Below, one piece after another: positions 39,410-48,675 of a stretch of 64,000 nt of DNA. This DNA comes from Methanobacterium sp. ERen5. Lineage in GTDB: Archaea > Methanobacteriota > Methanobacteria > Methanobacteriales > Methanobacteriaceae. Each line of letters begins with the position of its first letter. Positions within the stretch are counted from its first letter, which is position 1. Location: NCBI GenBank assembly GCA_024167805.1, contig CP099988.1, forward strand, positions 1,930,001 to 1,994,000. The letters run 5' to 3'. The notes beneath the pieces are model-generated. The model was not told the origin of the DNA. It did not search any database and worked only from the letters and a program-made list of their open reading frames with translations. Position numbers and translations under genes: made by a program.

Positions 39410-40237
39410 ATGATACAAAATTTATATAATAAATTATCAATAATTAATGATATGGGGTTTTATAGGGGGAAACTCATTGAACTGCCAAAGAAAGGTCATG
39501 CAATCATTGTAACTGATATTCATGGTAACCTCACAGACTACGATAAATATTTGGAATTATGGAAAAAATATGGCGAAAAAAATTTCCATTTTGTTATAAC
39601 TGGAGATTTTATACAAGCCATGGGTAAAGAGGATGACAGATCCATCGATATCTTGGAATCTGTAATGTACTATTTTAAACACTGTAAAAATTTCCATGCT
39701 CTATTAGGTAACCATGAATGGTCTGTTATCTCTAGGGTTTCAGTTTACAAAGGTGGTGTTAATCAGTGGCACAGTTTCATAACGTTGTTGAAGGATCGTT
39801 TTGGGAATGATTGGAAATTTAAACTCGAAGAGTATCAAAATTTTTTCAAAGAACTTCCAGTAGCAGTTAAAACTGATAATAAACTATTTATAAGTCATGG
39901 CGGCCCTCCAAGATGTCTTAATTCAATTGAAGATATTGTTCACATCACTGACAAAGGCTATGGCGAGGAGAATGATATACTTTACCAGCTACTTTGGAAC
40001 AGGGAAGAAAACTTCAATAAAGAGGATCTAAACAATTTTCTGTGGGAGGTTAACTGCAATGCCATGATCGTTGGTCACACACCTGTTGATGGTGTTAAAA
40101 TGGTGTACGATAAACAGTTAGTGGTTTCATCCAGTTTTTCACTGGGTAAAAAGTCGTATTTGGTTATAAACCTCAACAACAACGTTGAAAGGGCAAGAGA
40201 TCTGCTGAGTATGGAAAATTTGCATTGGTACGGCTAA
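39410..40237 (+). CDS. Calcineurin-like metallophosphoesterase (PPP type)
   Basis: 275 residues. The metal and phosphate ligand motifs occur in order: IIVTDIHGNLTDY, FVITGDFIQAMG, HALLGNHEWSV, LFISHGGPPR and MIVGHTPVDGVKMVYDK. This set is that of the Ser/Thr phosphatase/ApaH family, so it is a protein phosphatase or nucleotide phosphatase. N-terminal 25 residues precede the core; the start could also be ATG 39452. Substrate unknown. Confidence 0.88.
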   Translation: MIQNLYNKLSIINDMGFYRGKLIELPKKGHAIIVTDIHGNLTDYDKYLELWKKYGEKNFHFVITGDFIQAMGKEDDRSIDILESVMYYFKHCKNFHALLGNHEWSVISRVSVYKGGVNQWHSFITLLKDRFGNDWKFKLEEYQNFFKELPVAVKTDNKLFISHGGPPRCLNSIEDIVHITDKGYGEENDILYQLLWNREENFNKEDLNNFLWEVNCNAMIVGHTPVDGVKMVYDKQLVVSSSFSLGKKSYLVINLNNNVERARDLLSMENLHWYG

Positions 40238-40703
40238 AAAATTAGTAAAACATATTTCTTTTAGGTTCACTTTTTTTAAGGCTTTTCATGGGTAGTATAT
40301 CTTCACTATTAGTCTGAGTTCTAACCTCGTCTGAGATCGTGGCAGAGGTTTTTTTTTGATTGGGTACAATATCACGACTACTGCCATTATTACTCTAAGA
40401 TAAGGTTGATGCTTTTGGAACCAAGTCGAAAAATTTTCAAATCTTTTTGTTTAAAACTTTCATAAACAAGTAACTTCCACTAGCTAATTCTTCATGGTAT
40501 TTATGGAAATAATGGAAACATGTGGGAATGGAACTGTCCAATATATGTGTTGCAGTTTAAAAGCAGTCTTTTTAAATTAGACATTCGTTATATTACATTT
40601 ACCTAACAGTATTGTGGAAGATCAACTCAAAGTTTTAATTATGAAATTAGTCTTTTCGATTTAAACTGTAGATCACCTATGGGTGTATTGTACCTTGGAT
40701 TTG
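40238..40703. other. Intergenic region between convergent genes
   Basis: 466 bp with no credible open frame. A terminator-like stem lies at 40323-40357 (see that entry). The rest is AT-rich sequence without recognised homology. Confidence 0.4.
40323..40357 (+). terminator. Stem-loop plus T9 after the phosphoesterase gene
   Basis: AACCTC (40323-40328) pairs with GAGGTT (40345-40350), loop of 16 nt, followed by a run of nine T (40349-40357) overlapping the stem. About 85 nt after the stop codon. Could also be the end of a short RNA. Confidence 0.4.
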
Positions 40704-41846
40704 TTAGATGAGTGTGATGAGATCTGCCAGTTGTTCCAAATTTCTAACCTCATGAACATGTGCTCCAGCAGCTTCGTAATCAGAAACACAGCTGTCTGCA
40801 ATGTTCCATTTGTTATGGGGTTCAGGATTTAAAATTAAAACCTTTTTGGATTTGTTAACCAGGTACTCCATTATTTCAGAACTCAATGGTTTGCCTTCGG
40901 ATTTGGGGCCTGCCCAATCTCTACAATCACTTAGTATAAGAACAAATGACTTGTTGTTGAGTTTTGCAATGGTTTCGAATTCTTTGAATGCCTTGTGCAT
41001 GTTGGATGTTCCGTGTATCATTAAATTTTTCTGACGCATATCTCTCACTTTTATAAATGCATCCAGAATATTCGGTTCTTTAAGGGCTGCTGTGGTTTCA
41101 ATGGTTTTGTTATCAAATTCAAATGTTCTTGCTAATTTGAAGGAGTTTAAAGCTGCATAAACCATGCAAAAAAACCAGTTACTCACCCAGTCACAGGAAC
41201 CGCTTACATCGTTTAAAAAGAAGTGTCTGCTTTTCTTTATTCTGGGCTTGGTTTTAACCACTTCTATGAGTGCACCGCCGTTTTTCAAGTTTTTTCTTAT
41301 GGTTTTCCTTATGTCGGGATGCACATTACTTGCAAGTTTCTGCCTTCGAACCCGCTTGTTTGCAATTTTTTTGCCGAGTCTCTGGCAGAGATCCAGAAGC
41401 TCTGGCTCGAAGCTTGTCAGATGTTTAATGTCCCGTTTCAGGAGTTCATTCTCATCTACTGGTGGTTTCAGATAGTCATCCAGGGGAGGTCTGTAGTCTG
41501 TGATATCAGATTCATTCAGGTTGATCTTCATGGGCTTTGATTCTTGAACCCTGATCTTGTAGTTATATGCCTTTAAAAATTTCCTGGTCTTATTCGATCC
41601 TTTATTGGAACCTTTGACTTCCTCTGATCTATCACCCTTTTCTCCTTGAAACACTGATTTGTAGATCTTATCAAATTTTTTAGTTTGAACCTTGTCCTTG
41701 ACATAAACTGCTCTGAGGGCTTCCTTAAGATTGTTCTCATCACTTTTGAAGATTTCATAGGTTTTACAAGCTGCCTGTGTAGTTCTTACACTTACAGGAA
41801 AATTTTCTTTCCTTAAAACCTTCGAAAAATTTATTATTTCCTTCAT
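40704..41846 (-). CDS. VWA-domain (CoxE-like) protein
   Basis: 380 residues. The N-terminal part (1-205) is helical and basic; residues 207-380 form a von Willebrand A domain with metal site DVSGSCD (D213, S215, S217; DxSxS), SNMHKAFKEFETIAKLNN and VLILSDCRDW. CoxE-like VWA proteins work with MoxR-type AAA ATPases to load or remodel protein complexes; the partner ATPase gene is directly upstream (16 nt). Target unknown. Confidence 0.88.
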   Translation of the reverse strand: MKEIINFSKVLRKENFPVSVRTTQAACKTYEIFKSDENNLKEALRAVYVKDKVQTKKFDKIYKSVFQGEKGDRSEEVKGSNKGSNKTRKFLKAYNYKIRVQESKPMKINLNESDITDYRPPLDDYLKPPVDENELLKRDIKHLTSFEPELLDLCQRLGKKIANKRVRRQKLASNVHPDIRKTIRKNLKNGGALIEVVKTKPRIKKSRHFFLNDVSGSCDWVSNWFFCMVYAALNSFKLARTFEFDNKTIETTAALKEPNILDAFIKVRDMRQKNLMIHGTSNMHKAFKEFETIAKLNNKSFVLILSDCRDWAGPKSEGKPLSSEIMEYLVNKSKKVLILNPEPHNKWNIADSCVSDYEAAGAHVHEVRNLEQLADLITLI

Positions 41847-41862
41847 ATAAAAAACTTTTTTA

Positions 41863-42705
41863 CTAGTATTTTTTCATGACTTTTTTCTTGTCATCTTCAC
41901 TCTTTAAAACAACTGCTACAGTGTCTTTGAAATTTTCTTGGTTTAATTCAGTTTCATTGAAATTCATGAGGGTTTTAACCCAATCAATAGTAGCTCTGAT
42001 AGATGGTTTTTTAACTAGCTTCATGTTTCTAAGTTCATTTATCCTTTTTACAACACTTTCAATCAGTTTTTGTGATGCATCTGGAAGGGTTGCCTTGACA
42101 ATTTCCATCTCCCTTTCGGGGGTAGGATAATCTATGTATAAAAACAGGCATCTGTCTTTGGTTTCATCTAGTAGTTGTCGTTGTGAGTTGGATGTCATTA
42201 TGACCATGAGATCGTTGTTGAGTTCGAAGGTTCCAAGGTCGTTTACTGTTATTTGACTTTCTCCAAGTGCCTGTAACAGAAAGCTTTCAACTTCTTCATC
42301 CGCTTTGTCAATTTCATCGATGAGGATGATGGATGGATCTGAGTTTATGAAACCCTGTAGTAGTGGTCTTTTAATAAAAAATTCTTCATGAAAAACATCG
42401 AGATCCACTTCTTTTATCCGGGACATTTCAAGGTGTAAGAGCTGTTTCTGGTAATTCCACTCCCCAACTATCTGTTCGAAAGTTATTCCTTCGTAACATT
42501 GAACCCTGAAAAAATCCATATTAAAACTTCTGCTTATGGCCTTTGAAAGTTCTGTTTTACCAACACCTGGAGGTCCTTCCACAATCAAAGGTTTTTTAAG
42601 TTTAAATGCTAAATAAACAGTTATTAAAGTGTTTTTATCGGGAATGTAATTGTTGTCAATGAGTTTTTCTTCAAGTTCTTCCATGCTGAGATCATGGGTA
42701 TTCAT
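41863..42705 (-). CDS. MoxR-type AAA+ ATPase
   Basis: 280 residues. Walker [15 protein letters not shown], MoxR-typical [20 protein letters not shown], Walker [21 protein letters not shown] and sensor 1 [19 protein letters not shown]. MoxR ATPases act as chaperones with VWA proteins, here encoded by the next gene downstream. The pair is probably an operon; a gap of about 126 nt separates it from the TIR-like gene upstream. Confidence 0.93.
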   Translation of the reverse strand: MNTHDLSMEELEEKLIDNNYIPDKNTLITVYLAFKLKKPLIVEGPPGVGKTELSKAISRSFNMDFFRVQCYEGITFEQIVGEWNYQKQLLHLEMSRIKEVDLDVFHEEFFIKRPLLQGFINSDPSIILIDEIDKADEEVESFLLQALGESQITVNDLGTFELNNDLMVIMTSNSQRQLLDETKDRCLFLYIDYPTPEREMEIVKATLPDASQKLIESVVKRINELRNMKLVKKPSIRATIDWVKTLMNFNETELNQENFKDTVAVVLKSEDDKKKVMKKY

Positions 42706-42831
42706 GGATCAATATTTGGTTTTTGGAAATTATAAAATTATTTATTTCGCAAACAACCTAAGAAAAAAATGGTATTTTCAATTAAAAAAAATTATATATT
42801 ATTTGGATAGTAATGAAGGATATTTAACTAA

Positions 42832-43236
42832 TTAATCCTCTTCCTCTTCTTCCAGGGTTTCGGTAATGGAATCGATTATGCAACCTGCGTTCCATCCAAT
42901 AACTTCATTTGCAGCTTCTTCGATTTTTCCTGGAACATTTTCCATTCCGTAGGGTCTTACAATTATGATGGGTTTTTGAAGTGTTTTTGCAACATGTATT
43001 TCCCTTTCTACGAGGTTTTTATCGGTTGAATAAAGGCCTGATAAAATTACAACCGCCTCAACATTTTTCATCTGGTCTTCAAGGTCTTCCTTTGAAGTTT
43101 TCCCTGGAACTGAATGATCTTCAAATTTAAAACGCTCAACTGAGCTCAGTTTTCCTATTAACCTGTCATATTCGTAGGTTGTTTCGTCGAGCTGGCTTAT
43201 GAACAAACTATAAATCTTTGATTCTTCTTCCATCAT
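42832..43236 (-). CDS. MTH538-type TIR-like domain protein (DUF1863)
   Basis: 134 residues from ATG 43236, which has GTGGTG 7 nt upstream. Features of the TIR-like/ThsB-type fold: N-terminal YSLFISQLDETTYEYDRLIG, the FEDHSVPGKTSKEDL segment (residues 38-52), AVVILSGLYSTDKNLVEREI with E79 at the place of the TIR catalytic Glu, and KPIIIVRPYG. The tail is a run of acidic residues. Family founder is MTH538 of M. thermautotrophicus, of unknown function; relatives in Thoeris defence sense phage and make a cyclic NAD-derived signal. Here the partner is a ferredoxin gene 18 nt upstream, and no ThsA effector is nearby. Confidence 0.75.
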   Translation of the reverse strand: MMEEESKIYSLFISQLDETTYEYDRLIGKLSSVERFKFEDHSVPGKTSKEDLEDQMKNVEAVVILSGLYSTDKNLVEREIHVAKTLQKPIIIVRPYGMENVPGKIEEAANEVIGWNAGCIIDSITETLEEEEED

Positions 43237-43254
43237 AACTTTACACCACAAATT

Positions 43255-43518
43255 TTAGATCAGTTCTTCGCCATCTTCGTAAACATGAATACACATAACT
43301 GGACAGCTCTCAGCGGCATCTAAACTACAATCTTCACTTTCCATGCCCAGTTCATCGTTGTTTCCCACTCTTTTAGAACCTTTAATATGGGCCAGACTTT
43401 CAGAGTCTAATTCAAAGAGTTCAGGACACGCATCTTCACATGTTCCACAAGATGTACATTTATCCCTTTCCACAACCACTAAAAATTTTGAGCCATCTTC
43501 ACTGTTTCCAGAATTCAT
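43255..43518 (-). CDS. Ferredoxin
   Basis: 87 residues. CTSCGTCEDACPELF provides three or four cluster ligands and the distant SCPVMCIHVY the last one, as in single [4Fe-4S] ferredoxins; the insert between them (GSKRVGNNDELGMESEDC) is longer than usual. Soluble and acidic electron carrier. It lies directly upstream of the TIR-like gene on the same strand and is probably co-transcribed with it. Redox partner unknown. Confidence 0.9.
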   Translation of the reverse strand: MNSGNSEDGSKFLVVVERDKCTSCGTCEDACPELFELDSESLAHIKGSKRVGNNDELGMESEDCSLDAAESCPVMCIHVYEDGEELI

Positions 43519-43767
43519 ACCACTATATTTGGTTTTATTTCTATATAGATTTTTTTAAAACCATCTTTTTTAAAAGTTTAAATGGATGTGGAAGTTTTTA
43601 TTTAGAAAAACTTGACTGTAACTTTTATATTTTGAAAGGTTGGGAATCAAAAATTTGGTTCCATTTCAAAAATTAGTTTAGAGGTGTAATGTAAACTAAA
43701 ACTTAACAGAAAAAGGCAATGACAGGTTGATGTGAGATATTTTATCTACCCTATGTATTGGAAGGTG

Positions 43768-44628
43768 ATGTTCGTTGAAGAAAAAAGCTTTGAAATAGCC
43801 CTGTGTCAGATGAATGTGGTTGAGATGAAAGAACAAAACCTCAAAAGAGCAGTGGCTATGATCAGGGAAGCCAGTGATCACGGTGCAACCATGGTTGTAC
43901 TTCCAGAGATGTTTAACTGTCCATATGATAATGATAAATTTGTGGAGTATGCAGAAAATAGAAGGACAAGCAATTCTTTAAAGGCAATTTCAAGGGCTGC
44001 AAATGAAAATAATGTTTATGTGGTTGCAGGATCCATTCCAGAGGACGATGGGGAAAATATTTACAATTCAAGTTTCATCTTTGATGATAATGGAGATGTG
44101 TTAGATGTTCACAGGAAGATCCACCTGTTCGATGTTGATGTTAGTGAGGGAATAAGTTTCAAAGAATCCAACACCATAACGCCTGGAGAAAAGGTCACTG
44201 TGATAGACACTCCTATAATGAAATTTGGTGTGGCCATATGTTTTGATCTAAGATTTCCTGAACTCTTCAGGCTGATGGCAATAGAAGGTGCCAAACTCGT
44301 TGTTGTGCCAGGAGCATTTAACATGACAACAGGACCTGCACACTGGGAAACCACCCTTAGAACACGAGCCATAGATAACCAAATTTACATGGCTGCTGTA
44401 TCACCTGCAAGAAATCATGAACTTTCTTACGTTGCGTACGGTCATTCCATGGTGGTTGATCCATGGGGCGATGTGGTTGAAACAGCCAAAGAAGAAGAAA
44501 CCATAGTTTATGCAACCATAAACGAAGATCTGGTCAATAAAATACGTGAGGAACTTCCACTTTTGAAAAATAGACGTGAAGATATCTATGAACTAATAAA
44601 AAAAGAAAAATCAACGAATTTAGAGTAA
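43768..44628 (+). CDS. Carbon-nitrogen hydrolase (nitrilase superfamily, omega-amidase like)
   Basis: 286 residues from ATG 43768; the open frame runs back to GTG 43732 and the start is uncertain because GGAAGG lies right at the ATG. The catalytic triad is visible: Glu in VVLPEMFNCPYD, Lys in DVHRKIHLFDVD and Cys in FGVAICFDLRFPELFRL. It hydrolyses an amide, most similar in pattern to omega-amidase/Nit2-type enzymes. Product role unknown. Stands alone. Confidence 0.9.
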   Translation: MFVEEKSFEIALCQMNVVEMKEQNLKRAVAMIREASDHGATMVVLPEMFNCPYDNDKFVEYAENRRTSNSLKAISRAANENNVYVVAGSIPEDDGENIYNSSFIFDDNGDVLDVHRKIHLFDVDVSEGISFKESNTITPGEKVTVIDTPIMKFGVAICFDLRFPELFRLMAIEGAKLVVVPGAFNMTTGPAHWETTLRTRAIDNQIYMAAVSPARNHELSYVAYGHSMVVDPWGDVVETAKEEETIVYATINEDLVNKIREELPLLKNRREDIYELIKKEKSTNLE

Positions 44629-44714
44629 TAAAATGAAATTTTGGGATGAAATTTGATGGGGTTCTTTTAATAGATCCCATCCCTAAATATTTCGATAAAT
44701 GAACGGATATTGTG

Positions 44715-45278
44715 TTATCCTATCTTTTTTATGGCCTTGGTAGCCACTTTTTTGAACTCTTTATCCCCTTTAGCAGCTCTTCTAGCCTTTTTTAATGGGT
44801 CGATTGCTGATTCGTCTCCAAGATCTCCAAGAGCTTTGGCAGCAGAACAGCGAACACCCCAATCATCGTCTTGAAGAGTGGATATGAGTGGTTCAACAGC
44901 TTTTTGGTTTCCCATTTCTCCCAAGGATTTGGCGGAGGTTTTCCTAACACTCCAATCATCGTCTTCAAGGGCATCTATTAGATGAACAACCACATTATCA
45001 TCACCCATATTTTTCAGGGCGAAGGTTGCATACCGTTTACTGTTACCTTCATCACCCTTTAAAGCTTGGATAAGGGGGTCTACTGCGGGTTCTCCAACTT
45101 CTGCAAGTGATTTGGATGCCTGAAATCTAACATCAGGATTTTCATCATTCAATGCTTTCATTAAAGGTTCAATATTGGCTTCCACACCTTCAACACCCAG
45201 TTGTTCAACAGCATCCCTACGAACTGCAGGATCATCATCTTCCAATTGATTTAGTAAATCTTCAAATTCCATGGACAT
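44715..45278 (-). CDS. HEAT-repeat protein (PBS lyase type)
   Basis: 187 residues made of about six near-identical HEAT-like repeats, for example [56 protein letters not shown] and [20 protein letters not shown]. Acidic loops (DDD, EDDD) alternate with helices. Such proteins are protein-binding scaffolds; in cyanobacteria related ones handle phycobilins, which is not relevant here. Target unknown. Promoter lies in the divergent region upstream. Confidence 0.9.
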   Translation of the reverse strand: MSMEFEDLLNQLEDDDPAVRRDAVEQLGVEGVEANIEPLMKALNDENPDVRFQASKSLAEVGEPAVDPLIQALKGDEGNSKRYATFALKNMGDDNVVVHLIDALEDDDWSVRKTSAKSLGEMGNQKAVEPLISTLQDDDWGVRCSAAKALGDLGDESAIDPLKKARRAAKGDKEFKKVATKAIKKIG

Positions 45279-45591
45279 ACACCATAATTTTTTTTGTGAA
45301 TCAAAAATTTTAGATATTAATTTTTAAACAAGATACCCAACTTCATTTACACATAATATTTTTTTGTTTCAAGTAAAAAAAGTATCCTTTGGGTATCATT
45401 TTTTCTTCTTTTAATTCCTTCAATTACATTAATTTTAATTTAATCTATTTAATATTTTTATAAATTTAATTTTTTTAAACTATCTTATGATTGATTTAAA
45501 GTATTTGCATTATAATAGTTCTTTAATTCCTTTTTTGTATTATATTCCAATTAACATACGCATGGATAAAATATGTTTTTATTAGTGGTTC
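45279..45591. other. Divergent intergenic region with a distant inverted repeat
   Basis: 313 bp, very AT-rich. GATACCCAA (45332-45340) and TTGGGTATC (45389-45397) are perfect 9-bp arms 48 nt apart, and T6 follows the second arm. This could be a terminator or a looped regulatory site. No gene seen. Confidence 0.4.
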
Positions 45592-45871
45592 ATGATCAGG
45601 ATTAAAATCCCACAAAACTGGACTCTAATGAGTACTGGTTTAAATATAAAGTTGGTGGGCTTCCAAAGCCTATCAGTTGGCAGGGATGGGTATGCTATGC
45701 TATTATTTTTTTATCACCAGGGATATTATTTTTTGTAAGGGATCCAACCCATGCACTATTTTTGTAGTGGCGATTATTTTTATTGTAACCATAGTATCTA
45801 TTTTAAAGAGTGATTATACGGCAACTGTTAAAGAATACAGAGAAAATTTAAAGAAAGAGAAGGAAAGATGA
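45592..45871 (+). pseudogene. Small membrane protein, two single-base frameshifts
   Basis: Three frames combine to one protein of about 93 residues: IRIKIPQNW, then DSNEYWFKYKVGGLPKPISW, QGWVCYAIIFLSPGILFFVR and DPTHALF, then VVAIIFIVTIVSILKSDYTA and a basic tail KEYRENLKKEKER. It has two membrane helices and a cytoplasmic tail. The breaks are at GG 45620-45621 and T5 45759-45763; adding one base at each restores the frame. The composition is continuous across both breaks. Family not recognised. Only the last part is open from 45677. Confidence 0.65.
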
Positions 45872-45894
45872 AAATTTGGGTTTGGTTTTAGAAC

Positions 45895-46350
45895 CTAGAT
45901 TGTGCTGATTTTAAGTGGTGCATCAGTGAGAATTGTACCCCAGTTAACACCAGACCCCACTTCAGGGGTTGTTAACAATCCGTTTTCCCCAATTTCACCG
46001 AGATTTGCATGATTTGCAGCAATCACATGTAACGATAGGTAAGATTCCTTGGTGTCCTTGTTTTTTGGGAAGGAGAATGAATTGTAACCTTCATCTTTAA
46101 GTAGGTCGCAGATTTTCATTGTTATGGTTTTTAACTGGCAGTTAGTTCTGTTATAAATTTCTGGGTTGGTGGAATATTCATTGTAAAATGGTAATGTAAT
46201 TCCAATTGAAATGGAGGTGGGATAGTCATCAAATAGTTTGTTGTATTCTTGAATCATTGGATCGTCTGTGTTTTGAAGATCACCAAATCCTAGGAAATAA
46301 TCGTCACATTCATTTTCAATTATCTGTCTGGTTTTTTCTTCTAATTTCAT
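45895..46350 (-). CDS. Epoxyqueuosine reductase-like protein lacking the ferredoxin domain
   Basis: 151 residues. The C-terminal ANLGEIGENGLLTTPEVGSG and WGTILTDAPLKIS match the cobalamin-binding core of QueG-type reductases (usual form GxxGKNGLL-TPExGSR), and SISIGITLPFYNEYS resembles the upstream core. The two [4Fe-4S] motifs that follow this block in QueG are absent, and the protein ends just after it. It is short but not visibly broken. Role unknown; possibly a free B12-binding or reductase-derived domain. Confidence 0.7.
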   Translation of the reverse strand: MKLEEKTRQIIENECDDYFLGFGDLQNTDDPMIQEYNKLFDDYPTSISIGITLPFYNEYSTNPEIYNRTNCQLKTITMKICDLLKDEGYNSFSFPKNKDTKESYLSLHVIAANHANLGEIGENGLLTTPEVGSGVNWGTILTDAPLKISTI

Positions 46351-46468
46351 TTTATTTTATCCTCCTTTAAACTTATTATGGTGTAAACTAAGTTTCCATG
46401 GAAATTAGTTGTTACAAATGGTTTCCATGGAAATTTCAACTTAATTTTACCCACTTTTTATGTTTTTT

Positions 46469-47662
46469 TTATCGAGTCATTGATCTTCTAAATAGTGGCA
46501 CTGCAATTGCCATTGTCACAACACCAAATGCTATGAGTATGAGCACCTGTGTGATCACGTCCCCTAAACCTGCATTTAAGAGCATTATTTTACGCATTGC
46601 ATCGGCTGCATATGTGAGTGGAATTAGTTTTGAGATGTCCTGCATGAACCATGGCATCTGCTGTAGTGGATAGAATATCCCTGCAAGAAACATCATTGGG
46701 AACATTAAAAGGTTCACTATCATGGTTCCTGATGCCTGATCCTCTGACATGGATACTGCAACAATTCCTATTCCAACGAAGCTGAATATTCCTAGTAGTA
46801 GCATTACAAATGCCAGGAGTATGCTTCCCTGTATTGTCACACCAAAGAACAACACTGCAAGGAGCAGTATCAGTATGCACTGTCCGAATCCTCTAACACA
46901 TAGAGCTGCTGTTTTACCCAAAATTATGGATATCTGATTTATTGGGGCTGATAACATTCCATCAAAGGTTCCGATCTCTTTTTCCTTTGATATCGCCTCG
47001 GGTATTCCTGTCATGACTGTCATCATCACTATCATGATCATGAGTCCGGGTGCAAGGAAGTTGAAGTAGTTGTTCTGACCAGGAATGGTTGTAACAATGT
47101 TTGGAGTGTATGGGAATACCACGGCCTGGGGATTCACAGTTTGCCCTGTTGTTTCACTCATGTTCACCACGTTATATACTGCCTGTTTACCATTCATCAT
47201 GGTAATGGTGTTGGATGTCACACCTTCCATCTGTGTGGCCATCTGAGGGTTACTGTTATCAACGTACATGATCACGTTTGCAGACTGACCATGGCTCATG
47301 TTGTAACTGAAACCCGGCGGTATTATAAAGGTTCCATAGAGTTTGCCCTGATTTATTTGTGTTTTAGCTGCATCTGTGGATGTGAAGTTTTGAAGTTTCA
47401 AGTAGCTGTTGTTGGAGTTCAGGGCATTTAATTGTGAAATAAATTCTGTGCTGCCCTGCCCACCATCCAAGTTCACCATACCAACCGGCATATTGGTTGG
47501 AGTACCACCGCTTGGGAATATGAATCCGAACATGACCAAAAATGCTATGGGCATGATAAATAATGCTGCCAGAGACATTTTATTTCGTCTTAAGCTTAGA
47601 AGGTCCTTGGCCATGATGTGGTAACTGTCTTTAAATATTTTCATGAGATCCATTATTCTCAC
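46469..47662 (-). CDS. ABC-2 type transporter permease
   Basis: 397 residues. N-terminal helix MAKDLLSLRRNKMSLAALFI, a large outside loop (residues 60-200), then five membrane helices starting at NYFNFLAPGLMIMIVMMTVM; the motif TGIPEAISKEKEIGTFDGML is typical for ABC-2 exporters of the YhgE/DrrB type. Starts inside the ATPase stop codon (4-nt overlap), so it forms the exporter with that ATPase. Substrate unknown, likely a drug or lipid. Confidence 0.93.
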   Translation of the reverse strand: MRIMDLMKIFKDSYHIMAKDLLSLRRNKMSLAALFIMPIAFLVMFGFIFPSGGTPTNMPVGMVNLDGGQGSTEFISQLNALNSNNSYLKLQNFTSTDAAKTQINQGKLYGTFIIPPGFSYNMSHGQSANVIMYVDNSNPQMATQMEGVTSNTITMMNGKQAVYNVVNMSETTGQTVNPQAVVFPYTPNIVTTIPGQNNYFNFLAPGLMIMIVMMTVMTGIPEAISKEKEIGTFDGMLSAPINQISIILGKTAALCVRGFGQCILILLLAVLFFGVTIQGSILLAFVMLLLGIFSFVGIGIVAVSMSEDQASGTMIVNLLMFPMMFLAGIFYPLQQMPWFMQDISKLIPLTYAADAMRKIMLLNAGLGDVITQVLILIAFGVVTMAIAVPLFRRSMTR

Positions 47663-48675
47663 CTGACCCTTGCCTGGGCTTTTGCACCGTGTCCATGGGA
47701 AGTTGGAGCTGCCTTTTCACTGGCATGATCCCGTATTTCCTTTCCTGTGAGTGCTAAAAACACATCTTCCAGGGTTGATTCATTGCTGTTTGTGATTGAA
47801 AAGATGTTACCTCCCTTTGCCCTAATGGAGTCGATGATGATGTTTAAGGCATTTTCTCCAGTTGCACTAATTTTCAGGATATGATCATCTTGTTGTGATA
47901 TGGCAGTTACATTTTCAATGTTTTTGATACTTTCAATAAGTTGACTGGTTAGATTGGTTATTTTCACGCTGAAAATGGTGGTTTTTTCGTCAGATATCAT
48001 ATTCTTAAGATTTTCTGGTGTGTCTAAAGCAGCAATTTTGCCATGATCTATTATTGCAACCCTATCGCTTAGTGCTTCAGCTTCAACCATTGCATGTGTG
48101 GTTAATATCACTGTAACTCCCTTTTTATTGATGTCTCTGATTATTTCCCGTATTGAGAATGTTGTTTGTGGATCCAGTCCAAGTGTGGGTTCGTCCATGA
48201 ATAATATTTTGGGTTCTGGTATAAGGGCTCGAATTACATTGATTCGCTGTTTCATTCCAGTTGAAAACTTGTTTATCTGGGTATCTTTCCACTCTTCCAT
48301 ATTCACCAATTCAAGGAGCTCGTCAATTCTTCTTTCGAGTTTATCTTTGGGTATTCTGTATAGTTTTCCAAAGAACCTTAGATTTTCTGCAGCTGTCAGT
48401 GCATCGTACATTATCATTTTCTCTGCAACCAAACCGATATTTTCACGAACCTTGGCAGCATCTTTCACCAGGTCGTAGCCTGAAACAGTGGCGCTACCTG
48501 AGGTGGGCTGGGCAAGTGTGCAGAGCATTCTTATGGTTGTGCTTTTTCCAGCCCCATTTGGGCCTAAAAATCCGAAGATTTCTCCAGCCCTAACATTTAG
48601 GGATAGATTGTCCACAGCCTTAAAATCACCAAATTCCTTGGTGAGGTTGTTAATTTCTATTGCATTTTCATTCAT
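47659..48675 (-). CDS. ABC transporter ATP-binding protein (drug-export type)
   Basis: 338 residues from ATG 48675, preceded by GAGG at about 9 nt; an in-frame ATG at 48690 is possible. Walker A GFLGPNGAGKSTTIRML, signature FSTGMKQRINVIRALIPEPK, Walker B ILFMDEPTLGLDPQ and H-loop ILTTHAMVEAEALSDR. The C-terminal extension (about 220-338) is the DrrA-type domain, ending in a His/Ala-rich tail. Overlaps padR by 8 nt and the permease gene by 4 nt: one operon under PadR. Confidence 0.95.
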   Translation of the reverse strand: MNENAIEINNLTKEFGDFKAVDNLSLNVRAGEIFGFLGPNGAGKSTTIRMLCTLAQPTSGSATVSGYDLVKDAAKVRENIGLVAEKMIMYDALTAAENLRFFGKLYRIPKDKLERRIDELLELVNMEEWKDTQINKFSTGMKQRINVIRALIPEPKILFMDEPTLGLDPQTTFSIREIIRDINKKGVTVILTTHAMVEAEALSDRVAIIDHGKIAALDTPENLKNMISDEKTTIFSVKITNLTSQLIESIKNIENVTAISQQDDHILKISATGENALNIIIDSIRAKGGNIFSITNSNESTLEDVFLALTGKEIRDHASEKAAPTSHGHGAKAQARVR

